NCBI GenBank assembly: GCA_003646875.1
Contig: QMLT01000087.1
Coordinates: 1-6,955, forward strand
Origin: Deltaproteobacteria bacterium
GTDB taxonomy: Bacteria > Desulfobacterota > DSM-4660 > Desulfatiglandales > B25-G16
Direction of reading: 5' to 3'
DNA: 6,955 bases
The position numbers and the translations under genes are program-made. Under the pieces are notes generated by a model. The model was not told the DNA's origin, searched no databases, and saw only the letters and a program-made list of their open reading frames with translations. This document shows positions 1-5,457 of the stretch, piece by piece; position 1 is the first letter of the stretch, and every line of letters starts with the position of its first letter.

Positions 1-1
1 A

Positions 2-1372
2 CTTGAAGAAGGGACAGTGACCCTCAGTACAAGCGAATTTTCAGACCCTGATTCTGATACCCATACAGAATCTTACTGGCTGGTTAGAAGGGCAGACAGT
101 GTATACTATAGGTCCGATTATGATGAATCCTTTAACACTACTGTAGTAGCGCCAGACGATCTCACTCATCATGAGGTCTCAGGCCTTAGCTCAGGCATGA
201 AATATGTCTGGAAGGTTGGCTATAAAGACTCAGGAAGTGGAGAAATATCCTGGTCTGAAGAATACAGCTTCAAGATAGGCGCCTCAGAGGCAGACAGCTC
301 TGTAGAGATTGACTCTGGAACAGAAGAGGCAGATTTTAAGATGATATCCTTTGTCCAGTGGCCAGATAATCCCACGTCCTCAAGTGTGTTTGATATTACC
401 TATGACAAAAAGTACTTCAGGATAGGAACTTATGATCCCACTAACGGCAGTGGAGGGTATGTAGAATATGGGAGCAGCCTAAAGATTGAGCCCGGAAAGT
501 CCTACTGGTTTCTTGCAAGGGATGGGCTTCCCATAACAGTCAATGGTATCCCTGTTAGTCTAACGGATGATATCGAGATTAAACTACTCTATAACTCAAG
601 CAATGGAAATGGCTGGAACATGATCGGATGCCCAAATGCCGCAAACTATAATTGGGATGATGTTCAGGTAATTGAGTATAACCCCAATGACGGCAGCATT
701 GTATTTGGTCCCGCAGCCATCACTGAATTAACCGATCCCAACGACTATATTGACAAGCGTTTATGGAGGTGGGAAAGCGGCGCATACTATTCTGATACTA
801 CCCTGATGGAAAAATATGAGGGCTACTGGGTTAAGGCAAAGAAACCTAATCTCTTTCTCAGATTCAGAGAAAGTGTACAAACAGCCAGCATCTCAAATCC
901 TCAAAATATGTTTGCCCGTTTTTTGAGTAAGGGAAAGAGATGGATGAAAAAGTGGATCTTTACACCCCAGGTGGCAATTGCCGACTCTGATGATAGCCCA
1001 CCTCGACCAATGGGAGACTTCAGCGCTGTTTCTCCTGAGAGTGTGGGAGGCTGCTTTATTGCCACAGCCACCTATGGATCACCCATGGAGCGGCATGTTA
1101 AAATCCTGAGGAATTTTCGAGATGCATATCTCTTGAACTCTACGATTGGGCATATGTTTGTTAAGGCCTATTACAGATATTCACCTCCTGTGGCAGATTT
1201 TATCGCCAAACACAAGACTGTAAAGGTAGCTGTTCGGATGGCTCTTCTGCCCCTGGTGGCTTTCAGCTATGCGGCATTGCATTTAGGCCTGGCAGTTACT
1301 TTATATGGGATTTTGCTGATTTTCATGCCGCTTATCTTCCTGGTTTTGGTTTACAAAAGGAGAAAGGTATAG
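2..1372 (+). CDS. C-terminal part of a secreted/surface protein with fibronectin-like, GW-type beta and CFI-box domains (5' end outside window)
   Basis: The frame is open to the left window edge and reads LEEGTVTLSTSEF before the GTG at 17, so that GTG is probably internal and the true start lies upstream. Residue numbers below count from it. Residues 1-90 look like a fibronectin III-type or cadherin-like sandwich (SGLSSGMKYVWKVGYKD, WSEEYSF). Residues 105-285 form a beta-rich domain with a GWNMIGCP motif and a later YEGYWVKA motif, as in many repeat-built extracellular proteins. Residues 343-400 are a CFI box, with GGCFIATATYGSP around Cys346. Two hydrophobic segments (about 403-422 and 424-446) end in KRRKV, suggesting C-terminal membrane anchoring with a cytoplasmic tail. 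The CFI-box family is known as a C-terminal module of exported proteins; its exact role is not established to my knowledge. Ligand and function cannot be named. Confidence 0.85.
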   Translation, partial: LEEGTVTLSTSEFSDPDSDTHTESYWLVRRADSVYYRSDYDESFNTTVVAPDDLTHHEVSGLSSGMKYVWKVGYKDSGSGEISWSEEYSFKIGASEADSSVEIDSGTEEADFKMISFVQWPDNPTSSSVFDITYDKKYFRIGTYDPTNGSGGYVEYGSSLKIEPGKSYWFLARDGLPITVNGIPVSLTDDIEIKLLYNSSNGNGWNMIGCPNAANYNWDDVQVIEYNPNDGSIVFGPAAITELTDPNDYIDKRLWRWESGAYYSDTTLMEKYEGYWVKAKKPNLFLRFRESVQTASISNPQNMFARFLSKGKRWMKKWIFTPQVAIADSDDSPPRPMGDFSAVSPESVGGCFIATATYGSPMERHVKILRNFRDAYLLNSTIGHMFVKAYYRYSPPVADFIAKHKTVKVAVRMALLPLVAFSYAALHLGLAVTLYGILLIFMPLIFLVLVYKRRKV

Positions 1373-1469
1373 GCCGCTGCTTTCAGTAGATTCGATAGCG
1401 AGATCCTAAATTCGAGAAGTTGCTGTCTCAAATCTGGAAACGAACATAAAATTGTTAGTATACAAAATT

Positions 1470-1502
1470 AGGGCCTTATCTTTTACAGATGGGGCCTTTT
1501 TT
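1470..1502 (+). terminator. Rho-independent terminator of the CFI-box gene
   Basis: A 12-bp stem pairs 1470-1481 (AGGGCCTTATCT) with 1487-1498 (AGATGGGGCCTT). It contains three G-U wobbles and a 5-base loop (TTTAC), and a six-T run (1497-1502) overlaps the stem end. It lies about 100 bases after the stop codon of the upstream gene and well before the next promoter, so it separates the two transcription units. Confidence 0.85.
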
Positions 1503-1659
1503 GTATCTGCTCAATAAATCGGCACAACCAATGTTCGATGCAAGACGTTCATCTTTTGAAACCTGATCTTGCAGCATAGATGCAACCTGTTTACAAATAA
1601 CTTAGCGCTTATAACATACCCGCTTCAACCCTCTGTTATTGTTAAGGCATTTAAACGAA
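1503..1659. other. Intergenic region with one inverted repeat, no gene seen
   Basis: I see no convincing coding frame or known RNA between the terminator and the promoter. The one structure found is an inverted repeat: TGCAAGA at 1539-1545 and TCTTGCA at 1567-1573. The 21-base interval contains a smaller TTCA/TGAA pairing. It lies upstream of the predicted transcription start, so it could be a protein-binding site for the transporter operon or chance. The segment 1373-1469 between the stop codon and the terminator is featureless to me. Confidence 0.3.
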
Positions 1660-1688
1660 TTGACACTAATTGATCAATTGCTTATGCT
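1660..1688 (+). promoter_or_regulatory. Sigma-70-type promoter of the peptide transporter operon
   Basis: A perfect -35 box TTGACA (1660-1665) is followed by exactly 17 bases and a -10 box TATGCT (1683-1688), which matches the TATAAT consensus at 4 of 6 positions including the first two and last bases. Transcription would start near 1695, giving a leader of about 80 bases before the ATG at 1775. It lies just upstream of the first transporter gene on the same strand and downstream of a terminator, as expected for the operon promoter. Confidence 0.65.
1668..1679. promoter_or_regulatory. Perfect 12-bp palindrome in the promoter spacer, candidate operator
   Basis: AATTGATCAATT is a perfect palindrome lying between the -35 and -10 boxes. 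A dimeric regulator bound here would block RNA polymerase. The regulator is unknown, none is encoded in the window, and an AT-rich palindrome of this length can arise by chance. Confidence 0.3.
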
Positions 1689-1774
1689 ACTTTCATCTCA
1701 GGCGCCGTTTCAGAAAATTATATTAGTATGGCTATGATATATACTGTTACAATAAGCTAAACCGAACTAAGCCT

Positions 1775-3910
1775 ATGACAATCCGTAGAGTTCTCATATT
1801 TACCCCAATATTAATCATATTATTTTTGCTCCAGTCCTATTTCTGGGTACCCACCTATGAGGAGCAATCAAGGGGCAATCCCGAACGCCTTAACGAATAC
1901 ATTACAGCATCCATAGGTGACGCCAGCACCCTCAATCCAGTCCTGTCAGCAGATTCCGCCAGCAGTCAAATTGAATCTATGGTTTTTGAAGGACTTATTG
2001 ACAGAGATGAAAACCTCAACTTCAGAGGACGCCTTGCCACTTCCTGGCAGATATATGAAGAGGCCTTTTTTTATGTAAACGAGAAGATTGATATACATGG
2101 TTATGGAAGGCTAAGAGCAAAGGAAGTGATTGAGCTTCTCAGAAAGGCTAAGGCCGGGGATCTGAAAATCAGTAAAGAGACTAAGTCATCTTTGGATAAT
2201 ATTAGAGATATCTCTATCATTCCAGCCAGCGAATCTTTAGTAACGAGATATGAGAAAAATACAGAACGAGATCAGCAAAAGAAAGAGGTAAGGGTTCGGG
2301 TCATGGCGCCGGCCAGGATTAAAATGCTCTTACATAAGGTAGATCAGGATCTCTTTAACAACCTCTCAACTATTTTGGGGAAACACTATTTTAGCTCCTT
2401 TAATGGGGAGTCTTACTTAAGATTTGATCAGGAAGTTGGGCAGAAAAAAAGGGCTAAATATGCGCAGGAGATCCTTCCCTCTACCGAACATAATCCAATT
2501 ATAGTCTTTACGTTACGCCCCGATGTAAAATTTCATGATGGCCACATTCTTGATGCACACGATGTAAAATTCACCTATGAGGCGATTATAAATCCAAAGA
2601 ACCTCTCTCCACGGGTAGCAGATTATGAGCCAGTCAAGCGTGTGGAGGTAATTGATCCCCTGACTGTGCGCATTATTTATAAACGACTTTATTCGCCAGC
2701 CCTTGGCACATGGGCAATGGGAATACTCCCGGAGCATCTTTTAAATGATAAGGCCCTAAGAGATGAGGCTAAAAGAACTGGAAAAGATCCGAATAAATTT
2801 TCCTTGCGACAGAGCAGCTTTAATCGCCACCCCATTGGATGCGGTCCCTTTGTGTTCAGAGAGTGGAAATCGGATCAATACATCATCCTGGATAGATTTG
2901 ATGAGTATTGGGAGGGTCCCCCAAATTACAAACGCTATATCTATCGGGTCATTCCTGATCTTCTGACCCAGGAGATGGAGTTTTATGCGGGCACTGTTGA
3001 CAGTTACGGCGTTCAGCCTCATCAGGTTGAGCGCCTAAAAAGGGATCCACAGTATCAGAGCTTTTCTGGTCCGTCTTTTGGTTACACCTACATCGGCTAT
3101 AACATGAGGCGAAAACCCTTTGATGATCCTCGGGTCCGAATGGCCCTGAGTATGGCCATTGATGTGGATAAGATTATAAAATATGTTCTCTATGGTCAGG
3201 GGGAACGTATTACCGGCCCATTTGCAAAACAGACCGATTATTATAATCATAGGATTAAGCCAGTTCCTTATGATCCTGAAGGTGCGCTGAGCCTCCTTGA
3301 AAAAGTGGGCTGGAAACGAAACAAGGAAGGATGGCTTGAGAAGGACGGCAAGAGGTTTCAATTTACCCTCATCACCAACAGCGGAAATGACCTCAGAAAG
3401 GCTATCTTAACCATTGCTCAGGACGGATGGAAACAGATCGGCATTGATGTGCGCACCGATCTACTTGAATGGACAGTGTTTATTCAGGAGCGTGTGGATA
3501 AGGCCGACTTTGACGCCCTGATCCTGAGCTGGAGCATGGGGATCGAACCTGATCTTTATCAGATATGGCACTCGAGTCAGGCCAACCCTTATCAGCTTAA
3601 TTTTGTGGGTTTTAAAAATAAAGAGGCTGATGATCTCATCATCAAGATCAGGCAGGAATATAATCATGAAAAACAGGTAGAATACTGCCACCGACTTCAC
3701 GAAATCATCGCAACGGAGCAGCCCTATACGTTTCTTTACGTTACCAGGTGGACGGCTGTGTTAGATAAAAGAATAGTAATAAAGGAAATAGATTCAAAAG
3801 GGAATACAATCTATAAAAAGATCACGCCTACCAAAACAGGCGGCTATACGTTTCATTTCAACAAGTGGATAAAACTTTCGGCTGCGCCCAACTTCGCGAT
3901 GGATGGGTGA
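1775..3910 (+). CDS. Peptide/oligopeptide ABC transporter solute-binding protein (family 5, DppA/OppA-like), long form
   Basis: This is the periplasmic receptor of a dipeptide/oligopeptide importer. It binds substrate and delivers it to the membrane permeases. The family 5 fold is recognisable from ASIGDASTLNPVLSADSAS (45-63), the signature around FTLRPDVKFHDG (245-256) with HDVKFTYEAI after it, PIGCGPFVFREWK, and YIGYNMRRKPFDDPRVRMAL. Residues 6-22 are a hydrophobic helix without a lipobox cysteine, so the protein is either cleaved by signal peptidase I or stays anchored by this helix rather than being a lipoprotein. At 711 residues it is well above the usual ~500-550. The excess is a charged block at about 94-243 lying between SWQI and the FTLRPD signature. 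ATG 1775 is the first standard start after an in-frame TAG at 1724-1726, and no clear Shine-Dalgarno precedes it. Substrate specificity cannot be read from sequence; other family 5 ligands (nickel, sugars) are possible but less likely. Confidence 0.9.
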   Translation: MTIRRVLIFTPILIILFLLQSYFWVPTYEEQSRGNPERLNEYITASIGDASTLNPVLSADSASSQIESMVFEGLIDRDENLNFRGRLATSWQIYEEAFFYVNEKIDIHGYGRLRAKEVIELLRKAKAGDLKISKETKSSLDNIRDISIIPASESLVTRYEKNTERDQQKKEVRVRVMAPARIKMLLHKVDQDLFNNLSTILGKHYFSSFNGESYLRFDQEVGQKKRAKYAQEILPSTEHNPIIVFTLRPDVKFHDGHILDAHDVKFTYEAIINPKNLSPRVADYEPVKRVEVIDPLTVRIIYKRLYSPALGTWAMGILPEHLLNDKALRDEAKRTGKDPNKFSLRQSSFNRHPIGCGPFVFREWKSDQYIILDRFDEYWEGPPNYKRYIYRVIPDLLTQEMEFYAGTVDSYGVQPHQVERLKRDPQYQSFSGPSFGYTYIGYNMRRKPFDDPRVRMALSMAIDVDKIIKYVLYGQGERITGPFAKQTDYYNHRIKPVPYDPEGALSLLEKVGWKRNKEGWLEKDGKRFQFTLITNSGNDLRKAILTIAQDGWKQIGIDVRTDLLEWTVFIQERVDKADFDALILSWSMGIEPDLYQIWHSSQANPYQLNFVGFKNKEADDLIIKIRQEYNHEKQVEYCHRLHEIIATEQPYTFLYVTRWTAVLDKRIVIKEIDSKGNTIYKKITPTKTGGYTFHFNKWIKLSAAPNFAMDG

Positions 3911-3915
3911 TTATG

Positions 3916-3941
3916 TTTATTGTGTTATTAAATGCAATAAA
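3916..3941 (+). other. AT-rich hairpin between the binding-protein and permease genes
   Basis: TTTATTG (3916-3922) can pair with CAATAAA (3935-3941) across a 12-base loop, with AATTGTTTTA following. It sits in the 75-base gap between the binding-protein stop and the permease start. Such hairpins in importer operons can stabilise the upstream message or attenuate readthrough, so that binding protein exceeds permease. The stem is weak and entirely A/U apart from one G-C pair, so this is only a possibility. Confidence 0.25.
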
Positions 3942-3985
3942 ATTGTTTTAAACCCAATAGACTCAACAAACTTAAGATCTTAACT

Positions 3986-4945
3986 ATGTTCTCATTTATT
4001 GGTCGGAGTATCATACAAAAGATTATTACTCTTTTTTTTGTTTCAGTGGTCTCTTTTTTGATCATTCATCTTGCTCCCGGCAAGCCCAGCCAGGTTGATC
4101 CACTGAATCCCAGGTTTACCCCGGAGATGGTGGAGCGATTTCGGAAAGAGTTTCATTTAGATAAGCCCCTTTACAAGCAATATTTTCTTTTTTATAGAGA
4201 CCTCTTCACAGGAAAAACGGTTTCCTGGAAAGATAACCAGTCGGTACTCAAAAAAATATGGGAGCGATTTCTGAATAGCCTTCCTCTTTTTATTGTGGGC
4301 ACTATACTCACCTGGACTTTGTCGTTTCCGATTGGTATCCGTTCAGCGCTATTCAGGGGAGGATTTTATGATCGAAGCGCCACGTTTTTTTCGTATCTAT
4401 TAATATCTATTCCCGGCTTCTTTTTTGCCTATATTCTGATTATTTTTGTGGTCAGCCACTTTCATGTGCCGGTAATTGGCATGGAAACCTTTGGTCTCGG
4501 GTCTGCTTCTTTGCCTCATCTTGTCATGGACAGAATCTGGCATTTATTGATCCCGTCTGTGCTGGGCGCTACTGGTGGGATTGCGGTTCTTTCCAGGTAT
4601 GTGCGCAGCCAGATGCTTGAGGTAGAAGGACAGGATTATGTGCGAACTGCCAAGGCCAAGGGTCTCCCGCCAGAGGCCGTCCACTACAAACATGCCTTGC
4701 GTAACGCTCTTTTGCCCTTTGTGACTATGTTTGGCCTGATTTTGCCGGGTCTGATTGGCGGCTCTGTAATCATTGAATCCATTTTCTCATGGCCAGGCAT
4801 GGGCAGGATGGCATATGAGGCCATTCTGGCCCGGGATTATCCAATTATCCTGACAGTTAATTTTCTTTCAGCGGTTCTGGTGCTGGCAGGCACCTTTGTT
4901 TCTGACGTGCTCTACATGGTAGTGGACCCGAGGATCCGGTTATAA
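3986..4945 (+). CDS. Peptide ABC transporter inner-membrane permease, DppB/OppB type
   Basis: One of the two membrane subunits that form the translocation channel of a dipeptide/oligopeptide importer. The protein has 319 residues, a normal DppB/OppB length, with about six hydrophobic segments (roughly 9-29, 100-119, 132-156, 187-203, 244-266, 288-310). The N-terminal LIIHLAPGKPSQVDPL and FHLDKPLYKQY match the first-permease pattern. The EAA loop that docks to the ATPase is at 214-244: EGQDYVRTAKAKG, with the LP at 243-244. The C-terminus (SWPGMGRMAYEAI, then VVDPRIRL) is also typical. The stretch that in this family usually contains a GDLG-S motif reads FTGKTVS instead. The gene lies 75 bases after the binding-protein gene on the same strand, so it is probably co-transcribed. 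No strong Shine-Dalgarno is visible. A DppC-type partner permease should follow but does not appear before the window ends. Confidence 0.92.
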   Translation: MFSFIGRSIIQKIITLFFVSVVSFLIIHLAPGKPSQVDPLNPRFTPEMVERFRKEFHLDKPLYKQYFLFYRDLFTGKTVSWKDNQSVLKKIWERFLNSLPLFIVGTILTWTLSFPIGIRSALFRGGFYDRSATFFSYLLISIPGFFFAYILIIFVVSHFHVPVIGMETFGLGSASLPHLVMDRIWHLLIPSVLGATGGIAVLSRYVRSQMLEVEGQDYVRTAKAKGLPPEAVHYKHALRNALLPFVTMFGLILPGLIGGSVIIESIFSWPGMGRMAYEAILARDYPIILTVNFLSAVLVLAGTFVSDVLYMVVDPRIRL

Positions 4946-4950
4946 GAAAG

Positions 4951-4998
4951 AAAGTGAACTAAAGTGTCTGAAATGCCTAAAGTGAGCTAAAGTTAGGG
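4951..4998. repeat. Imperfect tandem ~10-bp repeats of the AAAGTGNNCT type
   Basis: Five successive units begin at 4951, 4961, 4971, 4979 and 4989: AAAGTGAACT, AAAGTGTCTG, AAATGCCT, AAAGTGAGCT and AAAGTTAGGG. They start five bases after the permease stop codon. The ~10-bp period equals one helical turn. Arrays of this general type are, from memory, common in intergenic regions of delta-proteobacterial genomes. Their role is not clear. Confidence 0.6.
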
Positions 4999-5120
4999 CA
5001 GGGGATAGGGTGGACAATATGCAATATGCCAAAGATTCAGATGAAGGTCGGAAGCATCGCAATAGCGCTGTAAAACGGATGGCTTTTCGGATTTTTAACC
5101 TTAGGTATTTTAGTTCACTT
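4952..5120. repeat. Inverted-repeat-bounded segment, possibly MITE-like
   Basis: AAGTGAACTAAA (4952-4963) recurs as an exact reverse complement, TTTAGTTCACTT (5109-5120). The similarity extends imperfectly inwards: on the reverse strand the right copy continues as ATACCTAAGGTTAAA, resembling the decamer array of the left side. The 169-bp segment has the shape of a small non-autonomous element or of a repeat family that duplicates in both orientations. No target-site duplication is evident, and no transposase partner is present. Confidence 0.4.
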
Positions 5121-5147
5121 GAGGCAATTCAAGGAATATTAAAATAA
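5019..5147 (+). pseudogene. 42-codon open frame, possible broken remnant
   Basis: The frame starts at ATG 5019 and stops at TAA 5145-5147. The purine-rich GGGATAGGGTGG just upstream could serve as a ribosome binding site. The product (MQYAKDSDEGRKHRNSAVKR at its start, LRYFSSLEAIQGILK at its end) is basic and lacks a clear domain. The phrase RYFSSLEAIQ faintly recalls the N-terminus of four-helix-bundle (23S rRNA intervening sequence) proteins, whose genes often lie by repeats of this kind. If so, this is a truncated fragment. It may equally be non-coding repeat sequence. It does not resemble the DppC permease expected here. Confidence 0.2.
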
Positions 5148-5206
5148 TGGTAACTACTCAGCAAATGACCCAGACGCTTCGCATCAGGGTTATATATGAA
5201 AGAAAC

Positions 5207-5236
5207 TTGCTAGGAAATCGCCCTTTACGATATAAA
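5207..5236 (+). promoter_or_regulatory. Candidate promoter for the guide RNA and transposase
   Basis: A -10-like TATAAA (5231-5236) matches the consensus at 5 of 6 positions. It is preceded at 18 bases by TTGCTA (5207-5212), a 4-of-6 match to a -35 box. Transcription would begin near 5243-5245, just before the first hairpin of the leader. In IS110 elements a stronger promoter can form when the ends join in the circular intermediate, so the left-end -10 may normally be served by a -35 supplied by the right end. Confidence 0.4.
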
Positions 5237-5243
5237 GGCACCA

Positions 5244-5400
5244 TAAAGAGATATACTGCAATCTGGCAGTCAAGGCCGATACTACAATGGTGTCACTGGA
5301 CCCGTTACTCAGCATGGTTCCGGGCGTATTCGGTTGTAACATTGGCGACGTGACCTGCGATATTTCGCGGTGCACGATCCCGTTTAGGAGACTGCAAAGA
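5244..5400 (+). ncRNA. Candidate IS110 bridge RNA (seekRNA)
   Basis: Three hairpins follow one another in the transposase leader. Hairpin 1 is ACTGC/GCAGT (5255-5259 with 5266-5270). Hairpin 2 pairs 5275-5290 with 5331-5346: six base pairs, a 2x2 mismatch, six more pairs, then a mismatch and one further pair. It encloses a 40-base loop that contains a further CCCG/CGGG pairing (5301-5304 with 5321-5324). Hairpin 3 pairs 5349-5360 with 5365-5376, with a 2x2 internal mismatch and a TATT loop. Bridge RNAs of IS110-group elements are encoded in this position. They have a 5' stem-loop followed by loops that base-pair to target and donor DNA. Hairpin 2 is the natural candidate for the target-binding loop. 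No donor-binding loop is assigned with confidence, and no guide match to the flanks was established. Extent is approximate; structure was found by eye without energy calculation. Confidence 0.6.
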
Positions 5401-5443
5401 AAAACCGACCCGGGCCAGAGCGCAGCCATCTATGAACCCTAGC

Positions 5444-5449
5444 AAGGAG
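5444..5449 (+). promoter_or_regulatory. Strong ribosome binding site of the transposase
   Basis: AAGGAG lies eight bases before ATG 5458 and fixes this start codon. It is clearly stronger than anything in front of the two transporter genes, which lack an obvious Shine-Dalgarno. Confidence 0.8.
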
Positions 5450-5457
5450 ATAGTACA

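Noticed and set aside
2513..3700. Several minus-strand open frames of 74-108 codons and one plus-strand frame at 2763-2966
   Set aside because: All lie within the solute-binding protein gene, which is well supported by family signatures along its whole length.
4951..4998. CRISPR array
   Set aside because: The units are about 10 bp, contiguous and imperfect, without spacers, and no cas genes are present.
5109..5120. Target match to the hairpin 2 loop (TCACT shared by 5115-5119 and 5293-5297)
   Set aside because: Five shared bases are expected by chance, and no matching partner for the other side of the loop was found on the right flank.
5019..5147. Truncated dppC gene cut by the insertion sequence
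   Set aside because: The 42-residue product has no hydrophobic helix or permease motif, so it does not represent the start of the partner permease.
5147..5353. 68-codon open frame in the leader of the insertion sequence
   Set aside because: It runs through the hairpins of the candidate guide RNA, lacks a good ribosome binding site and shows no domain.
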